A stretch of 22,666 bases of DNA from Streptosporangiaceae bacterium (GCA_030039095.1 JASHQP010000310.1:1-22666); one strand, 5' to 3'. Shown: positions 8,557 through 16,096, numbered from the stretch's first letter. Made by a program: numbers and translations. The notes: generated from the letters alone by a model not told the origin.

Positions 8557-8571
8557 ACTGGGTGCTGTCAA
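8543..8571 (-). promoter_or_regulatory. Sigma70-type promoter of the catabolic operon
   Basis: Reading on the minus strand, TTGACA (8566-8571) is a consensus -35. A 17-base spacer leads to TTTGAT (8543-8548), a 4/6 match to the -10. Transcription would start near 8536, about 30 bases before the GTG at 8506. Confidence 0.6.
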
Positions 8572-8870
8572 TACTCTTCGCTGAGCCGTTTCGCCGCCTC
8601 GGCGCGCGGCGGGTCCGCCGGTCGCCGGCTGGCGGGCGGGCCGCAGGACAATCCGGTGCCCTCGGATACCATGCGTGCGAGCGGAGACTCCGAAGCGTGC
8701 GTTAGAGGTAGCCATGCAGCAGGCTTACAGGTACGAACGACCCGGAGATCGGACCACGGGTGTCCTCAACAGCCGCCGACGGTGATGGCGCCGCGGCGAA
8801 CCAGCGTCCGCCTGCCGTGATATTGCTGGACGAGCAGCGGTATTCTGCCCGGGAGGCCGGCTCCGATCCG
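8557..8870. other. Intergenic stretch between the divergent operon and regulator
   Basis: Apart from the -35 at its left edge I see no gene here. The GntR reading frame is open back to a GTG at 8760, but third-position G/C falls in 8760-8870 compared with the gene body, so most or all of it is probably leader. I could not fix a promoter for the regulator. Confidence 0.4.
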
Positions 8871-9554
8871 ATGGGCAATCTGCGGGCCATCGAGCTCCGC
8901 TCGGCCGAGCAGGAGGTCTACGAGGCGCTGCGGAATGAGATTCTCCAGGGCCTCCCGCCCGGTACTCCGCTGAGGCTCGCCACGCTGGCGACCAGGTTCG
9001 CCGTGAGCACGATGCCGGTACGCTCCGCGCTCGCGCGGCTTCAGGTCGAGGGCCTGGTCGTCCAGCGTCCACGGCGCAGCTCCGTCGTGGCTGGGCTCAG
9101 CGCCGAGGACTTCCTCGACCTGTACGCCATCCGGATGGCGCTCGAGGGAGTCGCGGCGCGCTGCGGTGTCCCGCACCTCACCGACCAGCACGTCGCGAAC
9201 ATGCGGGCTCACCTGGAACACATGCGTGCGCTGCTGAAATCCGAGCGCCCGGACACCGCCGAGGAGTATCTCCAGCTGGACCAGCAGCTGCACGACATCT
9301 GCTTCAACGCCAGCCGCCGGCCGCAGCTGATCGGCCTGATCGAGGTCTACCGCCGCCAAGCCGAGCGATACTTCCGGCTGTACCTCGGCCGGCGGCTGGA
9401 CGTGCGTGGCGAGGTCAAGATGCAGGAGGCCTGGGTCGCCGCCTGCGATCGGCGAGATCCCGACCGCGCCGAGGCCGCAACGCGGGCGCTATTCGACCGG
9501 ACCTGCCAGGTGCTCCTCCCGATTCTCCGCCATAGCGAGCAAGGCGAGAGCTGA
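8871..9554 (+). CDS. GntR-family transcriptional regulator (FCD subfamily)
   Basis: From the ATG at 8871 the protein has 227 residues, typical for FadR/FCD-type regulators. Residues 12-75 form the winged helix (LPPGTPLRLATLATRF, then STMPVRSALARLQVEGLV and the wing PRRSSVV). Residues 80-215 form the all-helical ligand-binding FCD domain, with LDQQLH (D137, H141). The two downstream histidines that usually complete the FCD metal site are not visible: QEAW stands where EH is expected, and FDR where a histidine is expected. Ligand binding may therefore be metal-free. A GTG at 8760 would give 264 residues and GTG at 8817 is also possible; no start has an ideal ribosome binding site. It is divergent from the ureide operon and probably represses it. 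Confidence 0.85.
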   Translation: MGNLRAIELRSAEQEVYEALRNEILQGLPPGTPLRLATLATRFAVSTMPVRSALARLQVEGLVVQRPRRSSVVAGLSAEDFLDLYAIRMALEGVAARCGVPHLTDQHVANMRAHLEHMRALLKSERPDTAEEYLQLDQQLHDICFNASRRPQLIGLIEVYRRQAERYFRLYLGRRLDVRGEVKMQEAWVAACDRRDPDRAEAATRALFDRTCQVLLPILRHSEQGES

Positions 9555-9566
9555 TCGCGCTCTCGC
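9544..9566 (+). terminator. Hairpin at the 3' end of the GntR gene
   Basis: GCGAGAGC (9544-9551) pairs perfectly with GCTCTCGC (9559-9566) across a 7-base loop that contains the stop codon. There is no T-tract. It lies in the 41-base convergent gap and may act as a U-less terminator in either direction. Confidence 0.5.
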
Positions 9567-9595
9567 GGTATTGCGGCAGGCCATATTGGCGACGC

Positions 9596-10741
9596 CTAAA
9601 CAGCGGGCGTTTCATCGCCGCTCAGGACCGCCGCGAAAATGGAACTGTACCCGCGCACGGCTTGATCCACTTCCGCCACGGCGACGGCCTCATCGACCGC
9701 GTGCGCCTGCACGGCAGCACCGGGCCCGTAGCCGATGGTCGGTATTCCCCGCTCCCCCGCGAAGTAGCTGCCGTTGGTGCAGAACGGATAGATGCCGAGT
9801 TCTGAGCCGGTGGCACCGCACGCCTTCCGCACGAGCTCGTGAGTTGGCGGAGTCTCCCAGCTCAGGGCCATGTCCTCCAGTTCGTAGTGCTCGCCAGTGT
9901 ACGTAGTGAAGGACGCAGGCCCGACCCGGACGCGTCCGCGGCAGCCGACCGGCAGCAGATCCTGCATGAGGTTTAGCATCGACTCCCGTGTTTCACCGGG
10001 CAGGAACCGGACGTCAAATCGCGCAACACAGTAGTCGGGAATCGTAGAGATGCTCGGATAGGGTTCGGAGCGGATATCAATCAGGTTGATATCGCGGCCG
10101 CCGAGGCTGGGATGACTCGGGCCGCGGAGTTCCTTGGCCCTGCGCAGGACTTCGGCCATCAGCTCGACGGCATTAATTCCAGAACTGCTCGCCGCCGCGT
10201 GGACACTCCGTCCCCAGACTTCCACCTCGATCCGCGCCCGGCCGCGCTGGGCGTACGCCACGGACAGGCTAGTCGGCTCGCCGATAATGCACCAGTCGGC
10301 CGACCGGTCGGCGAAGGACTCGGCCAAGGTGGCGCCTTCCCGCATCTCTTCGGCGATCGAAACGACCAGCAGCACGCATCCGGTGAACTCACCCCCGCTT
10401 CGCTTCAGCTCTCCGCCGGCGTGGATGAAGGCGGCGATCGCAGCCTTCATGTCAACCGATCCGCGACCGTAGAGGTGGCCGTCCACGATGTCGGCGCCAT
10501 ACGGATCGTGCTGCCACGCGTCCGCAGTGTAAACGGGAACCGTATCAATGTGGCCGTCCACCACCAACGTCTTCGCGCCCACTGGGCCGACTCGGCCGAT
10601 GAGGTTCCCGTGCGCGTCGATGACCACGTCGTCGAACTCCAACCGCCGCATTTCCTCCGCGGCCCGCAAGATGCCCTGCTTCTCGCGCCCCGGTGTTGTG
10701 TCGATCCGCACCAGATCCTGCAGGAACGAGACAGCCTTCAC
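9596..10741 (-). CDS. M20-family metallohydrolase (YgeY/ArgE/DapE-like)
   Basis: The 381-residue enzyme shows the M20 binuclear zinc motifs in order: DGHIDTVP (H64, D66), GRGSVDMKAA (D97), SIAEEMREG (E131, E132), GEPTS (E155) and a C-terminal histidine in AVQAHAVDE. The family contains deacetylases, carbamoyl- and ureido-acid amidohydrolases and dipeptidases. The N-terminal part resembles YgeY, a hydrolase of purine/selenium-linked clusters. In this context hydrolysis of an N-carbamoyl or ureido acid formed after ring opening is likely (inference). The GTG at 10741 has AGGGA upstream at suitable spacing. It is divergent from allantoicase and converges on the GntR gene, so it has its own promoter. 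Confidence 0.87.
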   Translation of the reverse strand: MKAVSFLQDLVRIDTTPGREKQGILRAAEEMRRLEFDDVVIDAHGNLIGRVGPVGAKTLVVDGHIDTVPVYTADAWQHDPYGADIVDGHLYGRGSVDMKAAIAAFIHAGGELKRSGGEFTGCVLLVVSIAEEMREGATLAESFADRSADWCIIGEPTSLSVAYAQRGRARIEVEVWGRSVHAAASSSGINAVELMAEVLRRAKELRGPSHPSLGGRDINLIDIRSEPYPSISTIPDYCVARFDVRFLPGETRESMLNLMQDLLPVGCRGRVRVGPASFTTYTGEHYELEDMALSWETPPTHELVRKACGATGSELGIYPFCTNGSYFAGERGIPTIGYGPGAAVQAHAVDEAVAVAEVDQAVRGYSSIFAAVLSGDETPAV

Positions 10742-10808
10742 CAGAGATCCCTGCCTTGCTTGTAGGGGACACGTAATAATTCACCATACGAAGGATCTGG
10801 AGCCAACC

Positions 10809-12095
10809 ATGACGCCGGAGACCGACCTCGCCTCGAGGTGGCTGGGCGCGAGCGTGATCGCCGCCAGCGACGAATCCTTCGGGGACAAAGAGAATCTGCT
10901 GAGGCCCGGCCCGGCGGCCTTCGAGCCCGGTCACTACGGCAACCGGGGCGAGATCGTCGATGGCTGGGAGACCAAGCGCCGCCGATCGCCGGGTCACGAC
11001 TGGGCGCTGGTCCGGCTCGGCGCGCCGGGAGTTATCACCTCGATCGACGTCGACACGAGTTTTTTCACCGGCAATCACCCGCAGAAGGTCAGCATTGAGG
11101 CGTGCGGCCGCGAGGGTTATCCCGGGGTGGCCGAGCTCGCCAATGCGGCAGCCCTCTGGCACGAGATCGTGCCGACGGCGGTGATCGCCGGAGACAGCCA
11201 CAACATGTTCGCGGTGACCGACGAGCGCCGTTTTACTCACGTGCGGCTCTCGGCCTATCCCGACGGCGGAATCGCCAGGCTCCGCGTGTTCGGCCGCGTG
11301 GTCCCCGATCCGCGCGGGCTCGAGGAACTGACGGTCGACCTAGCCGGCCAGCAGTACGGTGGCGTGGTCGCGGCAAGCAGTGACGACTTTTATACGTCGG
11401 CCAGCAATCTCAACCGTCCGGACCAAGCGCGCACGATGGGCGAGGGCTGGGAGACGCAGCGGCGACGCGACGGAAGGCACGACCATGTGGTCTTCAGGCT
11501 GGCGTTTCCGGGCGAAATCCGCCGGATCATCGTCGACACGGCGCACTTCAAGTACAACGCGTCCGCTGGGGTCGCGCTCTACGGCTGCGCATGGCAGCCA
11601 AGTAATTCCGGGTATCCGGCTGGTTTTGACGATCTAGCCGGTTCGGCAGATGCCGCCGACTGGCTGCCGCTGCTCGGCAGGACCTGCCTTCAGCCCGATA
11701 CCCGCCACGAGTACGTCAGTCAGTGTGCGGAGCCGATCAGCACGGTCCGGCTCGACGCATTCCCCGACGGGGGCCTGTCAAGGGTCCGGCTGATCGGCAG
11801 CATCGACACCCGGGCGCGCCGCGAAGCGGGCTACCTATGGGCCAACTCGCTGCCCGCCGACCACGCCATAGAATGCCTCACGGGCGCCGGGATTTCATCA
11901 GACATGGCCGCGGAGATCGAGCGCGCGCGCCCGCTGGCTCGCGGCTGGGTGAGCCGACTGACTAAGCGGGCTGCCAGCGACGACACCGCGAGCCGCCGGG
12001 CGGCTGCCGTGAGTTACTACGCAGTCGCCAGCATGATCGAGGGCCGACCGATTGCGGTGGCCGCTGCGCGTCAGCGGGCCGAGCCTGCGCCGTAG
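10809..12095 (+). CDS. alc: Allantoicase with C-terminal extension
   Basis: Allantoicase cleaves allantoate to ureidoglycolate and urea. The protein has the two internal repeats of the family: DGWETKRRR with HDWALVRL and VDTSFFTGNHP at 51-91, and EGWETQRRR with HDHVVFRL and VDTAHFKYN at 212-250. Each repeat ends in a YPDGGIARLRVFG or FPDGGLSRVRLIG segment (about 150-162 and 319-330). Residues 334-428 are an extra tail. Its start (WANSLPADHAIECL, ARPLARGW) faintly recalls the N-terminus of OHCU decarboxylase, but no catalytic HP motif follows. The frame is open upstream to 10548, but ATG 10809 has GGAG six bases away and family homology begins there. The last 25 bases overlap the convergent DUF1989 gene. 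Confidence 0.9.
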   Translation: MTPETDLASRWLGASVIAASDESFGDKENLLRPGPAAFEPGHYGNRGEIVDGWETKRRRSPGHDWALVRLGAPGVITSIDVDTSFFTGNHPQKVSIEACGREGYPGVAELANAAALWHEIVPTAVIAGDSHNMFAVTDERRFTHVRLSAYPDGGIARLRVFGRVVPDPRGLEELTVDLAGQQYGGVVAASSDDFYTSASNLNRPDQARTMGEGWETQRRRDGRHDHVVFRLAFPGEIRRIIVDTAHFKYNASAGVALYGCAWQPSNSGYPAGFDDLAGSADAADWLPLLGRTCLQPDTRHEYVSQCAEPISTVRLDAFPDGGLSRVRLIGSIDTRARREAGYLWANSLPADHAIECLTGAGISSDMAAEIERARPLARGWVSRLTKRAASDDTASRRAAAVSYYAVASMIEGRPIAVAAARQRAEPAP

Positions 12096-12676
12096 ACATG
12101 CAATTCAAGAGGTGTAATGCCACCGGCGTTAATGCCGACGATGTCCATCGGGCAGCTCGACAGCACGATGAGGCAGTCCATCGCCGCTCGGCAGGCGATG
12201 TAGTCACCCGGACGGGAGCAGGCCGGGTACGAGACCAGCGTGCCGTCCTCTTCGACCCGCACATCCATGAACACATTGAGCGGCTGCGGCACCGCCGGGT
12301 CCTCAATGCCCTGATCGCGCAGGGCCTGACGGAGGTTCGCCACACAGGACCGGTGCGAGGGCCCGGCTCCGAGAAGCTCGTAACGGGCCGGGTCACAGGC
12401 TGCGTACAGCATGTCGTGCCGTCCCGGTGAGGTGTCTTCCGTCAGGAACAGGATGGGGCGCCGCCGATTGGTCAGCACCGGATCATCCGGCCGCGGAAAG
12501 AGCTTGCGGATCGCCACCCTGGTGTGCTCGGCGCTGGCGTACTCGCCCGGGTCGGCAGCCGCAAAGGCGAACAGATCACCAACCTGGCTGCCTTCGACGT
12601 CGACTACGCGGACCGTCTGTCCTTCGTGCACAATGACGGCCCGGCCTTCGCCAGCCGGCACCCGCAGCGCTTCCAT
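12071..12676 (-). CDS. DUF1989 / urea-carboxylase-associated family protein
   Basis: The 201-residue protein begins LRVPAGEGRAVIVHEGQ, continues with SQVGDLFAF, GRHDMLYAACDP (H87, C94), SCVANL (C111) and ends with PLELHVYG. This is the DUF1989 family, long called urea-carboxylase-associated. In guanidine degradation two such subunits (CgdAB) deiminate carboxyguanidine, so a zinc-dependent role on a urea or guanidino derivative is plausible here. H87, C94 and C111 are the likely metal ligands. The frame is open to 12865, but ATG 12676 has GGAAGGGA at good spacing and matches the family start. Only one copy is present and no carboxylase is nearby. It follows the amidohydrolase gene after 28 bases and overlaps the end of allantoicase. 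Confidence 0.88.
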   Translation of the reverse strand: MEALRVPAGEGRAVIVHEGQTVRVVDVEGSQVGDLFAFAAADPGEYASAEHTRVAIRKLFPRPDDPVLTNRRRPILFLTEDTSPGRHDMLYAACDPARYELLGAGPSHRSCVANLRQALRDQGIEDPAVPQPLNVFMDVRVEEDGTLVSYPACSRPGDYIACRAAMDCLIVLSSCPMDIVGINAGGITPLELHVYGAGSAR

Positions 12677-12704
12677 CGTTCCCTTCCGAGGCAAACGTCC
12701 GTGA

Positions 12705-13655
12705 TCACACTGGCAGGTCGAGGAGCCTGGCCGCGTTCTCACCCAGTATGGCGTTCTTCTCCGCCGGGGAAAGCACCGGCAGCGAAAGCAGGAGTTCCGC
12801 GGAATGCGCGGGGTCATACCACGGGTAGTCAGATCCGAGCATGACGCGCTCCGGTCCGATCTCACGGATTAGTACGGCCAGCTCCTCCTTGGTTGGTGCG
12901 CCAGGAGCGCCCACCCATTCGATGATCTCGCACAGGTCGAAGGCGACGTTGGGGTACGCCTGGGCGACCGCGGGGGTGTCGCGCCATTTGCCCCCGCCCA
13001 GGTGCGCCAGGACCACGGTGAGGCCGGGAAATTCGTCAAGCACTGGCCGGAAGGCGGGTACTTCGGCGAAGGATTCCCCGCTGCGGGCGGGCCCGGTGTG
13101 GGATAGCACGACGAGGCCCATTTCCATGCATGCCCGGTAGACCGGATGCATGCGGGGGTCGTTCGCACCGAACTTCTGCAGGACCGGATGCAGTTTCACG
13201 CCGCGCGCGCCACGTTCGGCCATCTGTCGCAGGTGCTCTACGTTGCGTTCTGGGGGCAGCGCCGACGGGTCAATGGCGACGAAGCCGGTGAGGCTGGGGA
13301 CGTCGGCCAGCGTGTCCATGAGCCACCGGTTGAACGCCAGGTACCGCTCGCCGCTGGAGGCGTCGAACTCCGCCAGTGCTTGGGCTCGCCCCGTGGCGTC
13401 CATGTCCGCCGGCAGGGTGGACTCATACTGCTGCCTGAATGGGTCGACGGCGAAGAGGTTCAGCACGACCCCGTGAGCGAACCCGCCGCGGTCGAGTACC
13501 GCAACCGTCTCCTCGAGCGTGCCAGTATCGCCGCTGAAATGGACGCCGTCACGCTTGCCGTATTCCCAGATTTCGTAACCCGTTTTCCACCACGCGCCCT
13601 CCGCGCGGGAGGGGTACAGGTGAATGTGGTTATCGATTCTCAGTGGCCCGCTCAC
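12705..13655 (-). CDS. Amidohydrolase_2-family metal-dependent hydrolase
   Basis: The 316-residue TIM-barrel hydrolase has HIH (H10, H12) at the start, GVKLHP (K154, H156), SHTGP (H186), LAHLGG (H218) and GSDYPW (D276) near the end. This is the ligand order of amidohydrolase_2 enzymes such as decarboxylases and lactonase- or dihydroorotase-like hydrolases. It may hydrolyse or decarboxylate a ring-opened ureide intermediate; the reaction is not known. The frame is open to a GTG at 13676, but GTG 13655 forms a GTGA overlap with the upstream ureohydrolase stop and has GAGGA seven bases upstream, so it is preferred. Confidence 0.86.
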   Translation of the reverse strand: MSGPLRIDNHIHLYPSRAEGAWWKTGYEIWEYGKRDGVHFSGDTGTLEETVAVLDRGGFAHGVVLNLFAVDPFRQQYESTLPADMDATGRAQALAEFDASSGERYLAFNRWLMDTLADVPSLTGFVAIDPSALPPERNVEHLRQMAERGARGVKLHPVLQKFGANDPRMHPVYRACMEMGLVVLSHTGPARSGESFAEVPAFRPVLDEFPGLTVVLAHLGGGKWRDTPAVAQAYPNVAFDLCEIIEWVGAPGAPTKEELAVLIREIGPERVMLGSDYPWYDPAHSAELLLSLPVLSPAEKNAILGENAARLLDLPV

Positions 13656-14638
13656 CGCCTGGTCCTCGCGGCCCACCGCGGCTGGCTGCAGATCCGTGCC
13701 AGGAACTCCACAATGGTATGCGCGGCGAGATAGGACGTCGCCCCGGTCGCCACGTCTAGCATAGGGTTCACCTCGACGAGGTCAAAGCCGATCACATCGG
13801 CCCGCTCTGCCAGCGCAAACAAGGTTGCGCGCAGTTCCTCGTAGCGCAGGCCGCCCGGCTCCGCTGACACGCAGCCGGGCACGAGCGGGGAGTCCAGCAC
13901 GTCGATGTCGATGCTCACATACACCCGCGCGTCTTCGGGTATCGATTCAGCGACCCCGGCGATCGTCACGTCGCGCAGTTCTTCCATGGTGACAACCCGG
14001 TTGCCGTCTCGCAGCGAGTCCGCAAGCATGGTCTCGCTTCCCCGGATGCTGCGAATCCCCACCTGGATAATGGTGGCCACATTCGGCATCTGTCGGATGT
14101 GCCGGAACGCATGCTGATTGGTCATCGAAAGCCCGTGCACGAACGGCATGTAGTCCAGGTGAGCGTCAAAATGCACTACATACAGGGGCCCTAGACCAGC
14201 CTCGTCGAACGCCCTCACCACGGGAAACGTGACCGCGTGATCTCCGCCGATGACCACCGGCAGTGCTCCCCCGGCCAGGATCGCCCGGGTGGCGCCGGTG
14301 ATGTTCGCGAAAGTGTCGGCGGGGTTGGTAGGCAGAATGTCGGCATCGCCCACGTCCGCGATGCGGTTGTCGCGCATCTCGCGCTCCAGATACCGCCTGC
14401 GTTCCTGGGGGTCGAAGAATCCAGGAGGATCGGTGACGAACCTCAGCGAGTGCTCGCGGATCGACCGAGGGCCGAACCTCGACCCTGGCATGAACGGGCT
14501 CCCCTCGTCGGTGGGTGCACCCAGGATCGCCACGTCGGCGTCCAGCCGCGCTAGGTCCCGGGCAAGAGGGGAGCGCAGGAACGAGGGAATACCCACGAAC
14601 GGGTAATCGAGCCGACCAGTGTCTGGCCATTCAGTCAT
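13652..14638 (-). CDS. Arginase/agmatinase-family ureohydrolase (second copy)
   Basis: The 328-residue enzyme has the complete ureohydrolase signature: VIGGDH (H134), HFDAHLD (D158, H160, D162), SIDIDVLD (D244, D246) and LVEVNP (E289). The substrate loop PGCVSAEPGG resembles the PGTGTPEPGG loop of agmatinase and guanidino-acid hydrolases, but carries cysteine and serine. It probably releases urea from a guanidino compound. It starts a three-gene minus-strand unit with the amidohydrolase (4-bp overlap) and DUF1989. The only purine-rich site (GGAG) lies 15 bases before ATG, so translation initiation may be weak or use another site. Confidence 0.88.
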   Translation of the reverse strand: MTEWPDTGRLDYPFVGIPSFLRSPLARDLARLDADVAILGAPTDEGSPFMPGSRFGPRSIREHSLRFVTDPPGFFDPQERRRYLEREMRDNRIADVGDADILPTNPADTFANITGATRAILAGGALPVVIGGDHAVTFPVVRAFDEAGLGPLYVVHFDAHLDYMPFVHGLSMTNQHAFRHIRQMPNVATIIQVGIRSIRGSETMLADSLRDGNRVVTMEELRDVTIAGVAESIPEDARVYVSIDIDVLDSPLVPGCVSAEPGGLRYEELRATLFALAERADVIGFDLVEVNPMLDVATGATSYLAAHTIVEFLARICSQPRWAARTRR

Positions 14639-15010
14639 GCACCACCACCATCACTCCAGGTGCGCGAGCCTATGACTCCGATGCTGTCACATGAGATGCA
14701 AGTGATCTACAAATACGGACAACCAAGCTGAGCACCCCGCCCGTCCGGCTCGGCAAGGGCCAGCAGCCTCGGGCGAAGCCCCGACGCCATCGGGAGTCGG
14801 ATTCGCTGGACGTAGGAAGCCTGCAGGATCTTCACGACCTGCTCGTGGCACGTCGCGCCGTCGAACGCGAGAATGTCCGCGGCCGCTCACGATGAACCGG
14901 GAGGACATCCAGCGGTTTCGGCGAGCCAACGAACAGCACGAGCGCGCAATCGAGGCGGCGACGTGCCGAGAAGCATCGCCCTGTCCTTCCACCGGCGCAG
15001 GCAACACGAT
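14639..15010. other. Non-coding spacer, possibly with decayed coding sequence
   Basis: This stretch must contain the promoter of the ureohydrolase unit, but I could not fix it. Plus-strand frames around 14815-14960 give short protein-like runs (DLHDLLVARRAVEREN, then MNREDIQRFRRANEQHERA in another frame). They look like a frameshifted gene remnant. I do not recognise a family. Confidence 0.3.
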
Positions 15011-15520
15011 TCACCGCTGTCGCCTGCGTGCCCGCCGGGAAGCGTCGATCAGCGATGCGAACTGCGGCGGCTCGACAACCGGACGGCCCCGCCAAGGCGA
15101 CATGCTGGTCAAGTCCGCATCGGCGGAGACGATGAGGAACGCGCCGACCGCCGCAGCCAGGTCCAGGATCCGGTTATCCTCCCAGTCCGGGCAGTCACCA
15201 ACCGTCTGCGGCGGATCAGTGATCCCGCCGCCCGACGCTTCGGCCATCTCGGCCAGTACCTGCAGGTACTCGTCAACCTCCGCATCCGGTGTCTTCAGCA
15301 CCGTAGCAAGCACCCGGCCGGTATTGGCCAGAATGTGCGCGGATAGCCAGAGAGCGAACTCTGCCGCATCGTTGATCACGCCCAGGCAGTCCGCACTGGG
15401 GTTGCCCGGGGTCGGCGGCGACGGCCAGCTCCGGAACGGAGACTCCCCGGCTGCCACCGCGAGCACGAGCACGTTCACATCGAACACGACCGGCACGGGG
15501 ACCGGCCCGGGAAGGTTCAA
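15011..15520 (-). CDS. PIN-domain protein, likely VapC-type toxin
   Basis: The 169-residue protein begins with strand VVFDVNVLVLA (D14). It ends with CPDWEDNRILDLA (D115, D120) and FLIVSADADL (D134, D136), the acidic pattern of PIN ribonucleases of the PIN_3 / COG1569 type, which cut tRNA or mRNA when free of antitoxin. The middle (VLATVLKTPDAEVDEYLQVL) is the usual helical section. The TTG start at 15520 overlaps the antitoxin stop (TTGA), an arrangement typical of toxin-antitoxin pairs. GTG codons a few residues in are alternatives. About 35 C-terminal residues are basic (RRARRRQR). It appears intact. Confidence 0.78.
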   Translation of the reverse strand: MNLPGPVPVPVVFDVNVLVLAVAAGESPFRSWPSPPTPGNPSADCLGVINDAAEFALWLSAHILANTGRVLATVLKTPDAEVDEYLQVLAEMAEASGGGITDPPQTVGDCPDWEDNRILDLAAAVGAFLIVSADADLTSMSPWRGRPVVEPPQFASLIDASRRARRRQR

Positions 15521-15777
15521 CGCTCCGCGGCCCGGCCCCTGTAGGCCTGGCGGATCTCCGCCAGCAGTGATTCATAGTTCTGGCCCGCCGCCGCAGCTCG
15601 CTCGGCGTTGCGGGCCTGCAGCTCCCGCAACCGCTCTGCCCGCGCCAGTGACTCCATCACCGGAAGCGTCGCCCGCAGGTACGCCGACCGGTTACCGCCC
15701 CCGAAATGCTCGACCAGGCGGGCCAGCCGCTCCTGATCCTCGTCCGCCACCGCGAACCCGACAGTCGACGTAGACAT
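15517..15777 (-). CDS. Ribbon-helix-helix antitoxin
   Basis: The 86-residue protein has an N-terminal RHH fold: beta strand STVGFAVA, helix EDQERLARLVEHFG, turn GGNRS and second helix AYLRATLPVMESLA. A charged coiled tail (residues 45-86) would wrap the PIN toxin encoded just downstream. RHH antitoxins bind their own promoter. The frame runs open to 15966, but ATG 15777 is where homology begins, and the -10 at 15784-15789 lies six bases upstream. The message is therefore probably leaderless. Confidence 0.8.
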   Translation of the reverse strand: MSTSTVGFAVADEDQERLARLVEHFGGGNRSAYLRATLPVMESLARAERLRELQARNAERAAAAGQNYESLLAEIRQAYRGRAAER

Positions 15778-15781
15778 GCCA

Positions 15782-15827
15782 GCACTGTACCTGCACTGCA
15801 CTCTCAGATGCAATGTAGATGCACTGT
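15782..15827 (-). promoter_or_regulatory. Promoter and repeat cluster of the RHH/PIN operon
   Basis: On the minus strand TTGCAT (15808-15813), an 18-base spacer and TACAGT (15784-15789) form a plausible promoter. Repeats overlay it: AGATGCA at 15806 and 15817 (11 bases apart), CTGCA at 15791 and 15796, and GCACTGT at 15782 and 15821. These suit cooperative RHH dimer binding and autoregulation. Confidence 0.5.
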
Positions 15828-15856
15828 GATCGCCCCGGCAGCGCCTGCACCGCGGC

Positions 15857-16096
15857 CTACCCAGCGGCGTCGGCGTCACGATCGCTGCAGGGACGGCACG
15901 CCTGGCCAACGAACGAGCCCAAGCCGCAGAAGCCAGGTAGCGCCACTGGCGGCGCTCGCCAAGCACGCCATACCGTCAACGCGTCATCGATTGCCGCCGC
16001 TAACCCGACCTGGCTCGCGGTCAGGCACTCATGCCCGTGCCGCCGCAGCATCCGCCCGACCGCGGCATCGACATCATGATCAAGCAGGAAGCGCAC
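15857..16096 (-). CDS. Truncated VapC45-like (DUF5615) toxin, probably broken
   Basis: The N-terminal half is clear DUF5615/VapC45 (PIN-like): RFLLDHDVDAAVGRMLRRHGHE, then TASQVGLAAAIDDALTV, with D6 and D8 as early acidic residues. After about residue 42 the family pattern stops and a proline/cysteine-rich tail leads to a stop at 79 residues. Relatives run to about 110-140 with a THDREF-like motif that I do not find here. The neighbouring frame (from 15966 down) gives an R/A-rich stretch that could be the decayed remainder, pointing to a frameshift. GTG 16096 shares its G with the antitoxin's TAG (TAGTG). The toxin is likely inactive. Confidence 0.6.
   Translation of the reverse strand: MRFLLDHDVDAAVGRMLRRHGHECLTASQVGLAAAIDDALTVWRAWRAPPVALPGFCGLGSFVGQACRPCSDRDADAAG

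Noticed and set aside
10760..10790. TTGTAG...CATACG as the allantoicase promoter
   Set aside because: The spacer is 19 bases and the -10 match is poor; the AT-rich patch is real, but a promoter cannot be fixed.
12701..12708. Palindrome GTGATCAC resembling half of the operator
   Set aside because: It covers the stop codon of the amidohydrolase gene and is too short to separate from chance.
14641..14652. ACC/CAC triplet run
   Set aside because: It is only four units long and lies in the leader of the ureohydrolase gene; probably of no consequence.
14892..15773. 293-codon open frame on the plus strand
   Set aside because: It is antisense to the PIN/RHH genes, with a T/P/S-rich translation and no ribosome binding site.
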